A DNA stretch of 64,000 nt. It comes from DASRDU01 sp035560235 (GTDB lineage Bacteria; Acidobacteriota; Blastocatellia; RBC074). The stretch covers positions 84,560 to 148,559 of the forward strand of contig DATMAG010000037.1 in assembly GCA_035560235.1 (NCBI GenBank), written 5' to 3'. This document shows, piece by piece, positions 44,698 to 53,595 of the stretch. Position 1 is the first letter of the stretch. The number at the start of each line of letters is the position of its first letter. A model generated the notes under the pieces. The model ran no database searches, was not told where the DNA came from, and was given only the letters and a program-made list of their open reading frames with translations. The position numbers and the translations under genes were made by a program.

Positions 44698-46314
44698 TCA
44701 GCCAGGCAACTGAAAATCCTCGAACTGTTTTCGCAGTACCTTCTTGTCGAATTTGCCGACGCTGGTTTTCGGCAGCGCGTCGAGAAAAACGACTTCGTCG
44801 GGCAGCCACCATTTCGCCACGCGCGGCGTCAGGTATTCAATCACCTGTTCCTTTGTCACCGTTTCGCCGGGTTTGACGACGACGCAGGCGAGCGGTCGTT
44901 CCTGCCACTTCGGATGACTGACGCCGATCACAGCGGCCTCGATCACGCCGGGAATGGCCATAATCATGTTTTCCATATCCACCGACGAAATCCATTCGCC
45001 GCCGCTTTTGATGACATCCTTCGCGCGGTCAGCGATGGCGATGTAACCTTCATCATCAATCGTCGCAATGTCGCCCGTGTCGAACCAGCCATCGGGGAAG
45101 CGTTCGGGCGCGTCAACCTTGTAGTAACTGCTGGCAATCCAGGGGCCGCGCACCAGCAGGCGCCCCATCGCTGTGCCATCGTGCGCGACTTCATTGCCGT
45201 TGTCATCCACGACGCGGGCTTCGAGGCCCGGCGCGATGATGCCGCACCGCTGCTTGATGTCGAGCTGTTTTTCACGCGGCCAGTCTTTCATCTTTGGTTT
45301 CAGACGCGTGACCGAGCCGAGCGGACTGGTCTCAGTCATGCCCCAGGCCTGCACGAATTCGACCCCGAGGTTCGTCTCAAACCAGTCAATCAGTGCGCGC
45401 GGCGGGGCCGATCCGCCGCAGGTCATCGAACGCAGGCTCGAGAGATCGTATTTGCCGGGATTCTTTTCAAGCTCGATCCGCACGCCGAGCCAGATCGTCG
45501 GCACTCCGGCGGTGCAGGTGACTTTTTCATCCTGCAGCAACTGACAGATCGAAGCGCCGTCCATCATCGGGCCGGGAAAGACCTGTTTCGCTCCGACCAT
45601 CGTGGCGGCATAAGGCAGGCCCCACGCATTGGCGTGAAACATCGGGACGACAGCCATAATCGTGTCGGAGCGTGAGACTCCCATATTGTCAACCATGCAT
45701 TGCGTGATGGTGTGCAGGTAGTTCGACCGGTGCGTGTACATCGCGCCCTTCGGATGCCCGGTCGTGCCGCTCGTGTAGCACAGGCCCATCGGCGCATTTT
45801 CATCCAGCTCAGGCCAGACATATTCGGTCGGTTCGCCGCTGATCAGTTGTTCGTAATCGTGCGCGGGTTTGAGTTCGGTGGTGAACGCGCCGGTATTGCT
45901 CATGACGATGAAATGCTTCACGGTCGGAATCTGATCAGCGAGCTTTTCAAGAATCGGCAGCAGGTCTTCATCCACGCAGATCACCGAGTCTTCGGCGTGA
46001 TTGATGATGTAGGCAAGCTGATCAGAAGCCAGCCGCAGGTTGAGCGTGTGCAGCACCGCGCCCATCAGCGGAATCGCATAATAAAGTTCCAGATGGCGGT
46101 AACTGTTCCAGGCGAGCGTGGCCACGCGGTCACCCTGCCGGACGCCGAGTTTTTCAAGCGCGTGCGCCAGTTGCTGAGCGCGGCGGCCCAGATCGGCATA
46201 AGTGTAGCGGTGAATGCGATCGCGCATCTTCGAGACCACTTCGGTGTCAGGAGCAAACAGCGGCCCGCGCTCCATCAGCACGCGCATCGTCAGGGGAGTC
46301 TGCATCATCGTCAT
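44698..46314 (-). CDS. Fatty-acyl-CoA ligase (AMP-binding, medium/long-chain)
   Basis: A 538-residue acyl-CoA synthetase. The AMP-binding P-loop is YTSGTTGHPKGAMYTHR, with VVPMFHANAWG and the C-terminal hinge YIAIADRAKDVIKSGGEWIS; the catalytic Lys is in LPKTSVGKFDKK. It activates fatty acids to acyl-CoA via acyl-AMP. The start at 46314 (MTMMQTPL) has GAGGAG 10 nt upstream. Different from the relic at 20215, which belongs to another subgroup. Confidence 0.93.
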   Translation of the reverse strand: MTMMQTPLTMRVLMERGPLFAPDTEVVSKMRDRIHRYTYADLGRRAQQLAHALEKLGVRQGDRVATLAWNSYRHLELYYAIPLMGAVLHTLNLRLASDQLAYIINHAEDSVICVDEDLLPILEKLADQIPTVKHFIVMSNTGAFTTELKPAHDYEQLISGEPTEYVWPELDENAPMGLCYTSGTTGHPKGAMYTHRSNYLHTITQCMVDNMGVSRSDTIMAVVPMFHANAWGLPYAATMVGAKQVFPGPMMDGASICQLLQDEKVTCTAGVPTIWLGVRIELEKNPGKYDLSSLRSMTCGGSAPPRALIDWFETNLGVEFVQAWGMTETSPLGSVTRLKPKMKDWPREKQLDIKQRCGIIAPGLEARVVDDNGNEVAHDGTAMGRLLVRGPWIASSYYKVDAPERFPDGWFDTGDIATIDDEGYIAIADRAKDVIKSGGEWISSVDMENMIMAIPGVIEAAVIGVSHPKWQERPLACVVVKPGETVTKEQVIEYLTPRVAKWWLPDEVVFLDALPKTSVGKFDKKVLRKQFEDFQLPG

Positions 46315-46602
46315 GGTTCTGGTTCTCCTCGCGGTAACAGGCAACTGCCCGGCAGAAGGCCGGGCAATCAGGAAATGATTGTGAGCGACATCAGCGACCA
46401 TCCGGCGGATGGCCTTACCTCATTGCGGCGTTGCTTATGCTTCAGAATTATTGCCAGCGATGAAGACGATCAGGAAGACAGAGAGTTTTTACCCTGGTTA
46501 TTGTGATTTGTGCAAAGGCCCGGCGTGATTTCCACTCTCCCGCACAAAGCGGAGGATTACCCGAATGTCTGAGCTTCGGCTCTGCGGCGATGGATATTCT
46601 GT

Positions 46603-46893
46603 TTATTTCTCTCTTTCGCCGCGTTCGAGGCTGAGTTCCTGAACCGGTGAAGTGACGATGCGCTGTCCTCTGGCGAAGATTTCAATCCGCAGCCCGACTC
46701 CGACCCATCCGATCTTCAGCATACAGCCCCCGAAGGATGAGCCGCTGATGACAGCTTCAACCGGCTCCTCAAAAAACGCTCCGCCCTGCACGAGCGCCCG
46801 TCCGGCAGCCGGATCGAGCAGGAAGATGCGGTAATCGCTGTTGAGGGTGCGCGCCCGGATCATATCGAAGGCCGCCAGATTTTTAATGGCCAT
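46603..46893 (-). CDS. Conserved hypothetical protein, possibly acidobacterial
   Basis: A 96-residue protein if started at 46893 (MAIKNLAAFD); the open frame extends to 47067 but upstream residues look non-conserved. Core: ARTLNSDYRIFLLDPAAGRA, then SSFGGCMLKIGWVGVGLRIE and QRIVTSPVQEL. The alternation suggests a small beta-barrel, and I recall similar proteins as conserved hypotheticals. No function assigned. Confidence 0.65.
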   Translation of the reverse strand: MAIKNLAAFDMIRARTLNSDYRIFLLDPAAGRALVQGGAFFEEPVEAVISGSSFGGCMLKIGWVGVGLRIEIFARGQRIVTSPVQELSLERGEREK

Positions 46894-47077
46894 TCCTTCC
46901 ACCGCCCCGCTCAGTTCGGTGAAGCCATCAAGCGAGCAGTGTCGCGGGATCGTGTGATAACCGGTGGGGTTGTCTTGTGCGTCGTGCATGCGGGCAGTGG
47001 TTACAAAGTCAGTGCCATCATCGGGGAGAACCGGCCACAGTATCCACCCGACAGCAGCCCCGGTCAAGCAGTCCGCC

Positions 47078-47240
47078 CTGCCTGCGGCAGGCAGGCCTGG
47101 GAATATCGGGATTCGTCAGGGGGTATGGAAATAACGATTCGCGCCCCCTCATTGCCGCCCTGTTCCGGCTGCGCTTTTCAAATTCTCCGGTAGAGTATCT
47201 GGGGGTGTTTCCCCTCATTGCCGCCCTGTTCCGGCTGCGC
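47078..47240. repeat. Short palindrome and a 30-nt direct repeat
   Basis: A 17-nt palindrome (CTGCCTGC, G, GCAGGCAG) is at 47078-47094. A 30-nt word built on CCTCATTGCCGCCCTGTTCC is found at about 47145-47174 and again at about 47211-47240, identical. The purpose is unknown. Confidence 0.85.
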
Positions 47241-47582
47241 CCAGCCTGCGGCGCTGAGCCACCAGCCCTGCAGCAGTGAGCTGCCAGGCTGTTTCAAAGT
47301 CGCCACTCTGAGCAACACCACGGATACCCCTTTGTTGAAATCCGAGGGAAAGGCTTTACCGCCTGTCTGTGAGGCTGCAGCAAAACTGATTTTGAAAAGG
47401 CTCTGGGATGAACCGCCCCCGTGGAATTGAAGAGGGTTGCAATTTTCCTCCCTGCCGTATATAAATTCCCCTCGTTTCCTGAAGGGCTCTTGATAATTCA
47501 TATGTCTCAGTCGACCTGCCTCTCCTCTCGTGACAGACTCACGATGACAGATCAGGCGGTCAGACTCTTTCAGGACAGATCC
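47241..47582. other. Unassigned region before tRNA-Phe
   Basis: About 340 bases with open frames on both strands, none resembling a known protein. It should include the tRNA promoter, which I cannot place with certainty. Together with the direct repeat on its left it may be a relic of a mobile or repetitive element. Confidence 0.4.
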
Positions 47583-47657
<75 letters not shown>

Positions 47658-47675
47658 AAAGAAATCAATAAGTTG

Positions 47676-47704
47676 CGGCCGCCGATTGGCGGCCGTTTCG
47701 CTTT
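47676..47704 (+). terminator. Terminator after tRNA-Phe
   Basis: Stem CGGCCGCC, loop GATT, GGCGGCCG, followed by TTTCGCTTT; 20 nt past the tRNA. Confidence 0.8.
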
Positions 47705-48099
47705 GGGTTCCCTGCGCGTTCCCCTGGCAGCCTGTATCCTGCCCACGAACAATCAGAAATGTTCTCGCGGGGAACAGCCGGTAATCCTTTTGATCGGCGA
47801 TTTTGCTGCCGCTTGAGCGGCCCTTTTTTCAGGGATGACTAACCGCGCCCACGTAAATCCGTCTGATCTCCGGTCCAGGGACTGCATTGAGCCAGGCCGA
47901 CACTGCCGGAACAGGAGATTCGTTTTGCGCGCCCCGATCACGGACTGGATTTCCCCGGTGCGAAACTCAGGCGCTCCGGCCAGAAACTGCTTCTGATTGA
48001 CGCCCGGCATCATCACTTCAAGCTGTGCGCCCTTGCGCCTCCATTGAGAGCCGAGTTGCGGAGTCTCCTGCGGGGCGCGCCAGCGCGACGGCTTCGCCA

Positions 48100-48620
48100 G
48101 GCTCTCATCGCTCGGCTCCGAAGGGCGCAGCACGGCCACGACGATCACCAGTCTGTCGGCCATTCGCGGCCTGCGCCGCTCGTCGCTGCCCGAACGAGCC
48201 AGAAAACTCCTGAGCTTTACCGACAACCGGCAGGACGCGTCGCTGCAGGCGGGACATTTCAACGACTTCATTGAAACCACGCTGCATTTCCTGGACTTCT
48301 ACCGCAGCCTGACCGAAGACCTGCAGGGACTCGAAGCCCGCGAACACACCGCCCAGGTTCAGTACGAATTGCGCGAGGAGCGCGAGCAGAAATTCCGTGA
48401 CGGCGAACTGCCGATTCTCTATTGCTCACCGACGATGGAACTCGGCGTGGACATTGCCGAACTCAACGTGGTGAATATGCGCAACGTCCCGCCGACGCCG
48501 GCCAATTACGCGTAACGCAGCGGGCGCCACAATCGGCAGCCCGCACGATCAATACTTTTCAAGCGTCCGGATCTGATGGCGTCAGGACAGGTCTCGCCGC
48601 CGCGCTTCGATTTTGACGGG
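48100..48620 (+). pseudogene. Relic of a superfamily II (DEAD/DEAH, COG1205-like) helicase
   Basis: In one plus-strand frame the DNA reads GSEGRSTATT, LLSFTDNRQDASLQAGHFND, then CSPTMELGVDIAELNVVNMR and VPPTPANYA, the helicase C-terminal signature. The next codon, normally CAA of AQRSGRAGR, is TAA (48513-48515). After that RSGR is still legible, and KRPDLM-ASGQVSPPRFD appears in shifted frames, so the gene has a stop and frameshifts and lacks both ends. Such helicases are often components of defence islands. It lies between two tRNA genes. Confidence 0.85.
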
Positions 48621-48806
48621 GCCACCAGTTCTTCCTTTCCTCGACGCCTCAAGCCCGTGAGTAACTACCAAAAAAGAGGGTTGTGGTATGACAGATGAAA
48701 GGTCAGGGACAGACATCATCGGGCCGAATGGTGAGCGATTCAGAATCGATATGTCAAAAGCCTGCCACTCAGCAAAGAGCAGCAGGCTCTAATTGGTTGA
48801 TTCCAC

Positions 48807-48883
48807 TGGCGCGCCCGGAGGGACTCGAACCCCCGGCCTACAGATTCGAAGTCTGCCGCTCTATCCAGCTGAGCTACGGGCGC
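48807..48883 (-). tRNA. tRNA-Arg (TCG)
   Basis: Minus strand: acceptor GCGCCCG with CGGGCGC, discriminator G and an encoded CCA. D-arm GCTC…GAGC, anticodon stem GCAGA/TCTGT with loop CTTCGAA (anticodon TCG), T-loop GTTCGAG. The encoded CCA differs from tRNA-Phe nearby. Confidence 0.95.
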
Positions 48884-49043
48884 GCATTTGTCGGCGGTCT
48901 GGTGAGTGGAGGCCGGTGCGCCGAAGCTGGCCGGGCCACCCACAAGGCTGCCTGATCTGGCAACGAGAAAAGGCTTCCTGATACTGGCTGATGCTGCCTG
49001 CCTCGTCAATCCCTTTCAGCACATTCTTTTGCTGGAGCCACAG

Positions 49044-50474
49044 TCAGTATTTCTGCAAAGTCGGATCAACCTGATCGGCCCACGCAATGATGCCGCCTTT
49101 CAGGTTGCGGATCTTTTTGAAGCCTGCCTGTTTGAGCATCTCGTATGCCTTCGCGCTGCGGCCTCCCATCTTGCACTGCACGACGATCTCTTCATTGGGA
49201 TTGAGTTCGCCGATGCGGGACTGAAACTGTCCGAGCGGAATCAGTCTTGAGCCGTAAGCCGCGAGATTGCTGATCTGCCATTCGTGCGGTTCGCGCACGT
49301 CAATGATCGTGATCCGCCGCCCGCCATCAAGTTCGGCCTTGAGCTGTGCGGGTGTTACTTCCCAGTCTGAAGGTTCGACCGGTTGTGGCGTGACGCCGCA
49401 GAAAACATCGTAATCAATCAGCTTCGTGATCGTCGGGTTTTCGCCGCACAGCGGGCATTCGGGATTGCGCCGCAGTCTGAGTTCACGAAACTTCATCTTC
49501 AATGCGTCAAACAGCAGCAGGCGTCCGAGCAGCGTGTCGCCTTCGCCCAGGATCAGCTTGATGGCTTCGGTCGCCTGAATCACGCCGATGATGCCCGGCA
49601 GGATGCCGAGCACGCCGCCTTCAGCGCACGACGGAACCAGTCCCGGCGGCGGCGGTTCAGGATAGAGGCAGCGATAGCACGGCCCGCCGCCCTGCGGATA
49701 AAAGACCGACGCCTGGCCATCGAAGCGAAAGATCGAGCCGTACACATTCGGCTTGCCAAGCAGCACGCTCGCATCATTCACCAGATAGCGCGTCTGAAAG
49801 TTGTCGGTGCCGTCAATGACGATGTCGTAATTTTTGAGAATATCGAGCGCGTTTTCAGCCCGCAGCGCCGTTTCATAGGTATCAATCTCAACGTGCGGAT
49901 TGACGTCAGCCAGGCGATCCTTTGCCGACTGAATCTTCGGTCGCCCGACATCCTTTGTGCCGTGCAGAATCTGGCGTTGCAGGTTGCTCTGATCCACGAC
50001 ATCGAAATCAACCAGCCCAAGGCGGCCAACGCCCGCTGCCGCCAGATACAGGCCAAGCGGTGAACCGAGGCCGCCCGTGCCGACGAGCAGAATGCTTGCG
50101 GCCTTGAGCTTGCGCTGACCTTCCAGACCGACTTCGGGCATGATGATGTGGCGGTTGTAACGCGCCAGTTCCTCGCGGCCAAGTTCGGGCAGCGCGTCTG
50201 TCTTGCCGCCCGCGATGGCCGGAATGATGCTGATCTCATCGCTGTCCTTGATCGGCGTGTTTTCCTGCTGCTGATAGCGAATGTCTTCGTCGTTGACGTA
50301 AACATTGACAAAGCTGCGCAGCTTTCCCGAAGCGTCGTAGAGATGCTTTTTCAATTCGGGATGCAGTTCGGTCAGACTCGCCAGAGCTTCACCGATGGTG
50401 CTGCCCTGAACTTCGATTGAACCGCTGCCGCTCGCGTACTGTCGCAGCGCGGTTGGAATGTTGATCTTTGGCAT
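49044..50474 (-). CDS. MoaD/CysO-like ubiquitin fold fused to ThiF/MoeB adenylyltransferase and rhodanese
   Basis: A 476-residue three-domain sulfur-transfer protein. Residues 1-90 are a MoaD/ThiS/CysO-like beta-grasp domain ending in AIAGG (Gly89-Gly90), but the chain continues into the E1-like domain (about 100-345: GTGGLGSPLG, DGTDNFQTR, Cys pairs CYRC and CPLC). A rhodanese domain (about 375-476) has its active Cys in VQCKMGGRS. Normally the sulfur carrier must end in GG to form the thiocarboxylate, so cleavage after Gly90 is expected. Upstream in the same operon lie a JAMM peptidase and a CysM-like synthase, matching the CysO-Mec-CysM cysteine pathway. Start at MPKINIP has a GAGGGGG site. 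Confidence 0.9.
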   Translation of the reverse strand: MPKINIPTALRQYASGSGSIEVQGSTIGEALASLTELHPELKKHLYDASGKLRSFVNVYVNDEDIRYQQQENTPIKDSDEISIIPAIAGGKTDALPELGREELARYNRHIIMPEVGLEGQRKLKAASILLVGTGGLGSPLGLYLAAAGVGRLGLVDFDVVDQSNLQRQILHGTKDVGRPKIQSAKDRLADVNPHVEIDTYETALRAENALDILKNYDIVIDGTDNFQTRYLVNDASVLLGKPNVYGSIFRFDGQASVFYPQGGGPCYRCLYPEPPPPGLVPSCAEGGVLGILPGIIGVIQATEAIKLILGEGDTLLGRLLLFDALKMKFRELRLRRNPECPLCGENPTITKLIDYDVFCGVTPQPVEPSDWEVTPAQLKAELDGGRRITIIDVREPHEWQISNLAAYGSRLIPLGQFQSRIGELNPNEEIVVQCKMGGRSAKAYEMLKQAGFKKIRNLKGGIIAWADQVDPTLQKY

Positions 50475-50518
50475 ATGACTTTCCCCCTCTGAATGTCTGC
50501 TGTTCTCTGTGGCCACGA

Positions 50519-50956
50519 TCAGGCCGCACTCTGATCGCGGATAATCTCCTCTTCATCAAACTGCGAACGATCATCGCGCACTGTCCAGGCGCGCACTTCT
50601 TCGGCCCTGCCAGCGCGCACCGAAACAATAACGTAAGACCATTCAATAAACGGCGCGTGTTCCAGATCGAAGCCCGACGGAATGGCCGGATGATCGGGAT
50701 GCGAATGGTAATAACCCCACACGCCCAGGTTTTTCTTTGCCGCTTCGCGTTCAGCGCGCGCGTAATCGAGCGGGCTTAACTCAACGCGGTTGTGCCGCGA
50801 ATCCTGCTTTACGTTTTCAAGCGGCAGCACTTCACGAATCACGCGCACGCCGTTTTCAACCAGGCCGAGCAGCAGCCCGCCGCACTCTTCAGGAAACGTC
50901 TGCTCACCGTGCTTCCTGATGGCTTCGATCTGTTCACTGTTCAATCTGATGCTCAT
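50519..50956 (-). CDS. JAMM/Mov34 (M67) metallopeptidase, Mec-like
   Basis: A 145-residue zinc peptidase with the JAMM motif: Glu in EECGGLLLG and HSHPDHPAIPSGFD (His, His and Asp metal ligands, Ser). In mycobacteria the homologue Mec cleaves cysteine from the CysO C-terminus. Here it is 44 nt before the CysO-like fusion gene and downstream of a cysteine synthase gene. It may both trim the fusion after Gly-Gly and release cysteine; this dual role is inference. Confidence 0.9.
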   Translation of the reverse strand: MSIRLNSEQIEAIRKHGEQTFPEECGGLLLGLVENGVRVIREVLPLENVKQDSRHNRVELSPLDYARAEREAAKKNLGVWGYYHSHPDHPAIPSGFDLEHAPFIEWSYVIVSVRAGRAEEVRAWTVRDDRSQFDEEEIIRDQSAA

Positions 50957-50965
50957 TGAAATTCA

Positions 50966-51046
50966 GCCACAGAGGCACAGAGAACACAGAGAAAATATTG
51001 CATAATCAGATCAAACAGCTCCGTGTTCTCTGTGCCTCTGTGGCTA
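50966..51046. repeat. 23-bp perfect inverted repeat between cysM-like and mec-like genes
   Basis: Arms 50966-50988 and 51024-51046 are exact complements built on AGCCACAGAGGCACAGAG; the 35-nt loop is AT-rich. The outer arm holds the stop codon of the cysteine synthase gene. A similar word set is a common dispersed intergenic repeat. It could attenuate transcription within the operon. Confidence 0.9.
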
Positions 51047-51979
51047 ACCTTCCTCCCAGAATTTCTCGCTCAGGTATTTGCCTGCGCCGTCGCACAGAAC
51101 TGTGACGATTACGCCTTTCTCAATGGTCTGCGCGATTTTCAAAGCCGCGACGATGTTGGCGGCGGATGAGACGCCGACGAACCAGCCTTCGCGGCGCGCG
51201 AGTTCCCTGGCTATCGCGTAAGCATCTTCAGTGGCGATTTCCATCTGCTCATCAGCGAGCGATGAATCATAGATGCCGGGCACGATGGCCGTTTCCATGT
51301 GCTTCAGGCCTTCGAGGCCGTGATAGGGCGAATCAGGCTGCATCGAAATCAGCTTCACATCGGGTTTGAGTTCGCGCAGGCGGCGGCCCGCGCCGATGAA
51401 GGTTCCGCTCGTGCCGAGGCCCGCGACGAAATGCGTGATGCGCCCTTCCGTCTGCTCGAAGATTTCAACGGCGGTCGTTTCGTAATGCGCCTGCCAGTTG
51501 GCCGGGTTGTTGTACTGATCGGGATAAAAGTACGCTTCGGGATTTTCAGCAACGAGGCGGCGCGCTTCGATGATGGCGCCGTCGGTGCCTGCCATCGGGT
51601 CGGTCAGCACCAGTTCCGCGCCGTAAGCGCGCAGGATGCGCTTGCGTTCAGCGCTCGCGTTTTGCGGCAGGCAGAGTTTCACTTTGTAACCGCGCGCCGC
51701 GCCGATCATCGCATAGGCGATGCCCGTATTGCCGCTCGTCGCGTCAATGATGGTTTTGTCCGGCGTGAGCGCGCCCGTGCGTTCCCCTTCCAGAATCATT
51801 TTCAGTGCGGGCCGATCCTTGACCGATCCTCCTGGATTTGCCCACTCCGCTTTGGCGTGAATTTCAACCTGTGGATTTGAGGCCAGATTGTTGAGCTTGA
51901 GCAGCGGGGTATTTCCGATGAGATCGAGCAAAGACGCGGACGCACTAGCAACAACAACAGTGCTTCGCAAGGCAGGCAT
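51044..51979 (-). CDS. PLP-dependent cysteine synthase, CysM-like
   Basis: A 311-residue cysteine synthase. PLP lysine in NPGGSVKDRPA (about residue 55) and the phosphate-binding TSGNTGIAYA; the substrate loop GLGTSGTFIGAG is present. It makes cysteine from O-acetyl- or O-phosphoserine and a sulfide or thiocarboxylate donor. Position next to a JAMM peptidase and a CysO-like fusion favours the mycobacterial-type CysM, which uses O-phosphoserine and CysO thiocarboxylate. The first 15 residues are a weakly conserved extension; the start may be a few codons later. Confidence 0.88.
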   Translation of the reverse strand: MPALRSTVVVASASASLLDLIGNTPLLKLNNLASNPQVEIHAKAEWANPGGSVKDRPALKMILEGERTGALTPDKTIIDATSGNTGIAYAMIGAARGYKVKLCLPQNASAERKRILRAYGAELVLTDPMAGTDGAIIEARRLVAENPEAYFYPDQYNNPANWQAHYETTAVEIFEQTEGRITHFVAGLGTSGTFIGAGRRLRELKPDVKLISMQPDSPYHGLEGLKHMETAIVPGIYDSSLADEQMEIATEDAYAIARELARREGWFVGVSSAANIVAALKIAQTIEKGVIVTVLCDGAGKYLSEKFWEEG

Positions 51980-52197
51980 AACAACAACGATTGTTCCGCG
52001 TCTGAATCATAAAGTTCGTATGCTCGAGTAAAAGAAGCGACGGCCCAGACTATAGACCAGAGCCGCCGCCTGAGGCAAGCGGGTCGCCGCAGCGCAGGCT
52101 GATTGTCTTCAGCTCAAACGCACCGGCCTGACAGTTTCATTCCTGCCGTGTTACGATCTGCTGTCGGTCATACAATCTTTATTTCAGAGGTAACCAC

Positions 52198-53472
52198 ATG
52201 AGCAGTGATCCTGGCGTTTGCAAAACCCGGCTCGACAACGGACTGGTCGTCGTCACCGAGCAGATGCCATCCGTGCGTTCGGTCAGTTTCGGCGTCTTTC
52301 TGCGGACTGGTTCGCGGCACGAGACAGCGCAGGCCAACGGCATTTCGCATTTCATCGAACACGCGCTCTTCAAGGGCACGCGAAAGCGTTCAGCCGCGCA
52401 GATCGCCGAAGAGTCCGACACGCTCGGCGGGCATCTGGACGCTTTCACCGGCAAGGAGATTGTCGGCTTTCACAACAAGGTGCTCGATGAACATCTGCCG
52501 CGCGCCTTTGAGCTGATAGCCGATCTGGTGACCGCGCCCGCGTTCGAGGCGGCGGAACTGGAGAAGGAACACAACGTCATCCTCGAAGAGATCAGGATGG
52601 TCGAGGACACGCCGGACGATCTGGTCTTTGAAATCTTCTCGGAAAAGTTCTATCCCGATCACGCGCTGGGCCGCCCGATTCTTGGCACGCCGCGCACGCT
52701 GGCCACCTTCAGGGGGCAGCGGGTGCAGGACTATTACGACAGCCTTTACCGGCCTGACAATTTCGTTATTGCGGCAGCGGGCAATCTGACTCACGAACAA
52801 CTGCTCGAACTGACGAATGAACATTTCGGCCATCTCAGACCGGGCTGCACGGCTCCGGCCTCATCCGAGCCGCAGCCGCAGCCGCACATCACCGTCCGCC
52901 GCAAGAAGGATCTCGAACAGGCTCATCTGGTCATCGGCGCGCCCTGCCCGTCGCTGCTGAGCGATGACCGGTATGGAGTTTACCTGATGAATACGATTCT
53001 CGGCGGCGGGATGAGTTCGCGCCTCTTTCAGTCGGTGCGCGAAGATCGCGGGCTGGTTTACACGATCTATTCAGCGGCCAATCCCTACAAGGACTGCGGC
53101 TATCTGACGATTTACGCCGGAGCCTCGAATGAAAACCTGCGCGCCACGATTGACGCCACGCTGATCGAAGTCCGCCGCCTCAGGGATGAACTCGTCAGCG
53201 CGGAGGAACTGCAGCGCAACAAGGATCAGGTCAGGGCCGGGCTGATGCTCAATCTTGAATCAACCTCTGCGCGCATGAGTTCGCTCGCGCAGCAGGAGAT
53301 CACCTTTGGTGAATTCGTCTCGCAGGACGAAGTGATCGCGCAGATCGAGGCGGTCACGGCTGAGGATATTCAGCGCCTGACGAGTGAAATCTTCCGGCCT
53401 GACTCGCTCGCAGTCATGCTGCTCGGCAACATCGGCAACCTCAAAGTCGAGCGCCACCAGTTGCAGTGCTGA
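52198..53472 (+). CDS. M16 family zinc metallopeptidase (pitrilysin type)
   Basis: A 424-residue M16 peptidase. Inverted zinc motif HFIEH (residues about 43-47, GISHFIEHALFKGT) with the distal Glu in EEIRMVEDTPDD about 75 residues later. The C-terminal half is the non-catalytic M16 domain. No signal peptide is obvious, so cytoplasmic or processing roles are likely, as for bacterial PqqL/YmxG types. AGAGGT lies 6 nt before ATG. Confidence 0.93.
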   Translation: MSSDPGVCKTRLDNGLVVVTEQMPSVRSVSFGVFLRTGSRHETAQANGISHFIEHALFKGTRKRSAAQIAEESDTLGGHLDAFTGKEIVGFHNKVLDEHLPRAFELIADLVTAPAFEAAELEKEHNVILEEIRMVEDTPDDLVFEIFSEKFYPDHALGRPILGTPRTLATFRGQRVQDYYDSLYRPDNFVIAAAGNLTHEQLLELTNEHFGHLRPGCTAPASSEPQPQPHITVRRKKDLEQAHLVIGAPCPSLLSDDRYGVYLMNTILGGGMSSRLFQSVREDRGLVYTIYSAANPYKDCGYLTIYAGASNENLRATIDATLIEVRRLRDELVSAEELQRNKDQVRAGLMLNLESTSARMSSLAQQEITFGEFVSQDEVIAQIEAVTAEDIQRLTSEIFRPDSLAVMLLGNIGNLKVERHQLQC

Positions 53473-53501
53473 AATCAGAAACACGAAGGCAGTTCACCCT
53501 C

Positions 53502-53583
53502 GGGAGCGCGGGCAGCCCTGCCCGCCTGAACTGCGAAACAGTTCGCTTGCGGAAGACCTGCGGGCAGGGCTGCCCGCGCTCCC
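53502..53583. repeat. REP-like element: inverted pair of 24-nt palindromic units
   Basis: Arms 53502-53525 and 53560-53583 are perfect complements. Each arm also forms a hairpin (GCGGGCAG, 2 bases, CTGCCCGC). A GAACTG…CAGTTC hairpin lies in the spacer. Sister of the elements at 39083 and 4837. It is just before the murB start. Confidence 0.93.
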
Positions 53584-53595
53584 AGGGCGGCATTT

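Noticed and set aside
47753..48280. A 175-residue minus-strand open frame near tRNA-Phe
   Set aside because: Its right half is antisense to the helicase relic and the rest resembles no known protein.
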